Of a DNA stretch of 7,459 nucleotides, positions 4,172 through 7,459 are shown piece by piece; the stretch's first letter is position 1, and each line of letters begins with the position of its first letter. A model generated the notes under the pieces. It was not told the DNA's origin and made no database searches. It worked only from the letters and a program-made list of their open reading frames with translations. The position numbers were made by a program, and so were the translations under genes. The DNA is from Opitutia bacterium (GTDB lineage Bacteria; Verrucomicrobiota; Verrucomicrobiia; Opitutales; JANYEO01), in assembly GCA_025363025.1 (NCBI GenBank), contig JANYEO010000118.1, positions 1 to 7,459 on the forward strand, written 5' to 3'.

Positions 4172-6673
4172 GTGTCCCCTCCGTTTTTTAAAATAAATCC
4201 ATCGCTAGCAAAACGTGCCCCTAAAGCCGGTTTTGCCCTGGGAGCTGTTTTAGTAATCCTAGCTGCCCTATCTTTAGTCATAGGTGCTGCCCTACGCTAT
4301 ACTCAGCAAAACACACGGGATGACGCCAAACGCCTCCTTTTGCTAGAAGCTACAAGCGCGGCAAAAGCCATTTTAGCTTACAAAGCAGCAGAGCTCTATC
4401 AAAATAATTTTAAAGACATAACCCCCGGCGTTTATCATTTGGCCACCCCCTTGGCTCACTTTTTAGAAGCGACCATGCCCATTATTGATACCCAAGCATG
4501 CGAAATTATCATTACAAAAGCGTCTCCTTTTAGGCTCACTACCCTCAACCCCGCAAACCCAGCCAATCATCACACCCCCTTCATCGGGCAAACCCTTTCC
4601 GAGCGCACAATCACCATTGCCACCCAAGTCACAGCTAAAGCCGCAGGCGGAGGGCCTAGCATTACAATCCATGCAAGCCTCCCTGTATATAACATAGCCT
4701 TATCTTATTTCAACTGTGGCGTCTTCTTCGATATGGAAGCGGAGTATATTAATAATAACAATGGCCTCAATTTCAGCAGTCTATCTGGCATGGCCTACTC
4801 CAACGGGACTATATGGTCCACCGGGCATATAAATTTTTGGTCATCCATCTTAAATACGCGTGGCTTTCGTCAAACAGCTCCTAGTTTCATTCAAAACGCT
4901 CTTAAGTTACATATGCCTTCTCCGGCTGCCTGCGTCTACGATAGCACAGGACTACCCGGCATGCCCCTCCCCGGAAGTACTTCGCCTACCGCTTGGAGTA
5001 ATTACGATTCAAACCATGGAGCCACCAACCCTGAGGTAGAAGCCTCGTATTACGATTCCCTTCATCCAGACTGGGCCTTGTTTAAAAACAATGCTTCAAT
5101 ACATATCAAAACAACCGCTCAACCCCTCCCCATTAATGGCTTTCGCAACTACGTCCCCAGCAACCCGCCTGCTGGTAGTAGCTCAAATAAGCGCAATTCC
5201 CTCAATTATGCTTGGGCTCTATTAGAACCTGCACTTAGCAAAAACTCTCAGTGGTACAAAGGAGCGGGCGAAGCTTATAAATTCTGCCGCAATGCCTGCG
5301 CTATTATTCGTGTCATGGGAGATCCACCTAGCTTGTATAACCCCACACTAGGCCTTCCTGCTCTTACTGGCGCTTGCACACTATGCAATGTCACCTTCGC
5401 TGGCGGGCAAGGCAGCAGCGTCCCTAGCAACGTTACTTGCCCTCTCCCAGCCCCCACAGGCTATACTGTATCTTTATATAATTTTAAGCGCACCTCCCCC
5501 CATAACCCCAAAAGCCCTATCACAAGCAATAGCCAAGGTAATCCCCTCCTCCAGCCTTTTGGCAAAATCCCTAACGGATCAACAGATACGGTTCTGCCTT
5601 TTTTCGAACGCTATAAAAAGGACGCATTAACCCTCAATCAATGGGATAGCTCAGCTAATTTTGTCAGCTTCACCCCTTACATCCTGCAAAAAGACGGCAC
5701 TAATCTCTGCTCTTTTTATGATCCTAGGCGGAAGAAAGGTATTGATGCCCTAGTCATCGATGTCGAAAAGCTCTACAACTTACTGAGAAAAGGTAATGCA
5801 GCCTTTCTCGACTATCAGCCTACCACTGATTATAACGGCACGGTTTATATCTGGTTCCCCGAAAGCGTCTTCAATAAGGGAGGGGATTCAACAGTGAACC
5901 CCATTACGGATAACTATAATATCCGTGTAGAAAATTACGGTCAAACCAACGCAACCGATACTACATGGGGCGTCGTTTTAATTAATGGGGAAAACATTCC
6001 TGCGAAAGATGACCCTGCAAAAGGCTTTACCCTGGCCTGCAATGTCCCCGTCTACGTCGCTGGCAATTATGGCAGCGGCTACTTCCCTTGTATGATTGCA
6101 GCAGATGCGGTTACCGTTCTGTCTCGCTCATTTTTTGATAATTCAAAAACAATAAATAAAGCCAGCACACCTCCCATCGTTAGCCACTACACGGCCCCGG
6201 CGCAGCACAAAGTCCCCATTACAGACTACCTACGACTCTATTCCTCTATACTCAGTGGCGTTACATCGTATAGCTTAACGGGAGACTGGAGGGGTCGGGG
6301 GGATGGCCCTCTAAATACCCCCCGCACGATAGAAGATTGGTCTGCCGAAGTTAAAAATGGCAATTCCCCCTGGCTCATGATCAACGGAACCATCTTTGGC
6401 TTGTTCGAGCCTCAGGTAGCCGTTGGCCCCGTTAGTAGCTGTGCAAACTTTACCCCTTGGGTCAATATCGCGCCCGGCCATTACCCTCCTGGAGCCCTTA
6501 CAACGCCTTGGGTTCTTAATAATAGCGGCACTATAACGCCCCCCGCAACCCTCACGCCCGGCACCCTCGCTATCCCTCCCTCGTGCGCCTTCCTTTCCTG
6601 TGACACGGTCCATCAACTAGGGAGCTTCCAATTCATTTCAAAGGATAGCTATGACAACTTCAAAGACGAATAA
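4172..6673 (+). CDS. large GspK/PilX-like prepilin-type protein, first of a tandem pair
   Basis: This 833-residue protein has a short basic leader, KAG|FALGAVLVILAAL at 18-33, with canonical Gly20-Phe21 and a hydrophobic segment at 21-41. Position +5 is Ala25, not Glu, as in GspK, which caps pseudopilus tips without needing Glu5. Next is TRDDAKRLLLLEATSAAKAI (about 48-67), shared with the downstream paralogue, then an N-terminal domain with SYFNCGVFFDM from residue 178. The rest is a long Ser/Thr/Asn/Pro-rich, presumably extracytoplasmic region. From residue 618, GFTLACNVPVYVAGNY and then IAADAVTVLS recall a motif I associate with large PilX-like proteins, and EDWSAEV follows near 721. The protein is much longer than GspK (about 330), closer to Verru_Chthon cassette protein A. 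The GTG at 4172 is used; the overlapping ATG at 4170 is out of frame and soon stops. The upstream gene ends at 4168. No Shine-Dalgarno sequence is present. The precise role is unknown. Confidence 0.85.
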   Translation: MSPPFFKINPSLAKRAPKAGFALGAVLVILAALSLVIGAALRYTQQNTRDDAKRLLLLEATSAAKAILAYKAAELYQNNFKDITPGVYHLATPLAHFLEATMPIIDTQACEIIITKASPFRLTTLNPANPANHHTPFIGQTLSERTITIATQVTAKAAGGGPSITIHASLPVYNIALSYFNCGVFFDMEAEYINNNNGLNFSSLSGMAYSNGTIWSTGHINFWSSILNTRGFRQTAPSFIQNALKLHMPSPAACVYDSTGLPGMPLPGSTSPTAWSNYDSNHGATNPEVEASYYDSLHPDWALFKNNASIHIKTTAQPLPINGFRNYVPSNPPAGSSSNKRNSLNYAWALLEPALSKNSQWYKGAGEAYKFCRNACAIIRVMGDPPSLYNPTLGLPALTGACTLCNVTFAGGQGSSVPSNVTCPLPAPTGYTVSLYNFKRTSPHNPKSPITSNSQGNPLLQPFGKIPNGSTDTVLPFFERYKKDALTLNQWDSSANFVSFTPYILQKDGTNLCSFYDPRRKKGIDALVIDVEKLYNLLRKGNAAFLDYQPTTDYNGTVYIWFPESVFNKGGDSTVNPITDNYNIRVENYGQTNATDTTWGVVLINGENIPAKDDPAKGFTLACNVPVYVAGNYGSGYFPCMIAADAVTVLSRSFFDNSKTINKASTPPIVSHYTAPAQHKVPITDYLRLYSSILSGVTSYSLTGDWRGRGDGPLNTPRTIEDWSAEVKNGNSPWLMINGTIFGLFEPQVAVGPVSSCANFTPWVNIAPGHYPPGALTTPWVLNNSGTITPPATLTPGTLAIPPSCAFLSCDTVHQLGSFQFISKDSYDNFKDE

Positions 6674-6693
6674 ATCATAGCCACACCACCTGC

Positions 6694-7459
6694 ATGAGCT
6701 TTCTCTCAAAAAAATCTATCTCGCCTGGCCAGGGCAAACCCGGCTTTGCCTTGGCCATCGTCATGGTCATTCTTATCGCCCTGACAACTAGTATTGGTAG
6801 CGCTATCTACTTCTCCAATCAAGGCACCCGGGATGATAGCAAACGGCTACTCCTCCTCCAAGCCACAAGTGCCGCTCGTACCATCCTGGCCTACCAAGCC
6901 GCTTGGATAAAACAAAACGGCTTTAAAAAAACAAGCCCCGGTTTTATTCCCCTCGAAGCTTCATTAGTCAACTTTTTAAATGCCGCCCTGCCATCCATTC
7001 AAACGAGAGACTGTACACTGTATTTAACTCAACCCTCGAGCACGATCAAAGTCTATATTGATCCCTCCGATACGGCCAACGCCAATAGCCCTTTTCTAGG
7101 GCAAACGGTTCCCCAGCGTGCACTCAGTCTCTGCACTAAAGTCGTCGTACAATCAGCAGGAGAAGGCCCTAGTGTCACAGTATATGCATCACTCCCCATT
7201 ACCGAAACTTTCTTCTCGTATTTTAATTGCGCTGTTTTCTGCGATATGGATGCAGACTATTATAACTCAAACAAGAAGGGATTTTTCTATATCAATGGCA
7301 TGTCGTATTGTAATGGCAACCTATGGTCGACTACTTATACCCACTTTCAGGACTTAATCGTAACCACAAAAGGGTTTCGGCAAACAGAACCTGCTTTGTT
7401 TACGAGTACAGCCGAAATGTCCCAAATAAACAGCTCAACCTCCTTTAAAAAATTCTATA
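6694..7459 (+). CDS. large GspK/PilX-like prepilin-type protein, second of a tandem pair (partial, 3' end outside window)
   Basis: The frame is open from the ATG at 6694 for 255 codons plus one base and runs off the window, so it is incomplete at its C-terminus. The leader ends KPG|FALAIVMVILIAL, with Gly17-Phe18 at the cleavage site, Ile22 at +5 instead of Glu, and a hydrophobic segment at 18-38. It is clearly a paralogue of the preceding gene: TRDDSKRLLLLQATSAARTI against TRDDAKRLLLLEATSAAKAI, FLGQT against FIGQT, SYFNCAVFCDM (from residue 175) against SYFNCGVFFDM, and KGFRQTEP against RGFRQTAP, all in the same order. The gap to the upstream stop is 20 bases, so the two are probably co-transcribed. 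No Shine-Dalgarno sequence is visible. It is probably secreted or assembled with its neighbours. If the homology continues, about 580 more residues lie beyond the window. Confidence 0.88.
   Translation, partial: MSFLSKKSISPGQGKPGFALAIVMVILIALTTSIGSAIYFSNQGTRDDSKRLLLLQATSAARTILAYQAAWIKQNGFKKTSPGFIPLEASLVNFLNAALPSIQTRDCTLYLTQPSSTIKVYIDPSDTANANSPFLGQTVPQRALSLCTKVVVQSAGEGPSVTVYASLPITETFFSYFNCAVFCDMDADYYNSNKKGFFYINGMSYCNGNLWSTTYTHFQDLIVTTKGFRQTEPALFTSTAEMSQINSSTSFKKFY

Noticed and set aside
4463..7357. Open frames in other phases within the large pilin-like genes (4463-4672, 5275-5457 and 6311-6616 minus; 4485-4697, 5388-5630 and 7118-7357 plus)
   Set aside because: They lie wholly inside well-supported coding sequences, and their translations show no family resemblance.

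Overview
The window looks chromosomal and most probably comes from a verrucomicrobial bacterium (Opitutae/Puniceicoccales-like). That placement is an inference. It rests on a run of prepilin-type genes whose order and N-termini (FSLVEV-type, TLLEMM-type, then very large GFAL-type proteins lacking Glu+5) recall the GspI-J-K tip pseudopilins and the Verrucomicrobia-specific 'Verru_Chthon cassette' proteins, and on a typical bacterial glycogen synthase. No rRNA, tRNA, CRISPR array, transposase or phage gene is visible.

Layout. Bases 1-163 hold no convincing gene. Bases 176-368 carry a palindromic repeat element with an odd left extension. A leftward glycogen synthase gene (glgA, 374-1843) follows, its stop codon lying inside the direct repeat that flanks the element. 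A second copy of the element (1899-2025) lies just upstream of glgA. A possible promoter then leads rightward to a YbjN-like protein (2120-2686), which ends at a weak terminator-like hairpin. Next comes a rightward, tightly packed operon of four prepilin-type genes: GspI-like (2758-3483), GspJ-like (3485-4168), a very large GspK/PilX-like protein (4172-6673), and the start of a tandem paralogue of it (6694 to the window end and beyond). In a plausible model the two small pseudopilins and the large proteins are cleaved by a prepilin peptidase and build the tip of a pseudopilus or type IV pilus-like fibre.

The most unusual thing is the repeat family. Three copies of a roughly 120-bp imperfect palindrome lie within 2.8 kb. 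Two sit between direct repeats that match at 7 of 9 positions. The third lies inside the coding sequence of the GspI-like gene, between the only available start codon and the prepilin cleavage motif, so it should be translated as part of a 53-residue leader. This behaviour recalls the Rickettsia palindromic elements (RPE), but the sequence family here is one I do not recognise.

Two window-wide traits also stand out. None of the six gene starts has a Shine-Dalgarno sequence. The + strand is strongly richer in C than in G whichever way the genes point, so the pilin operon probably lies on the lagging strand.
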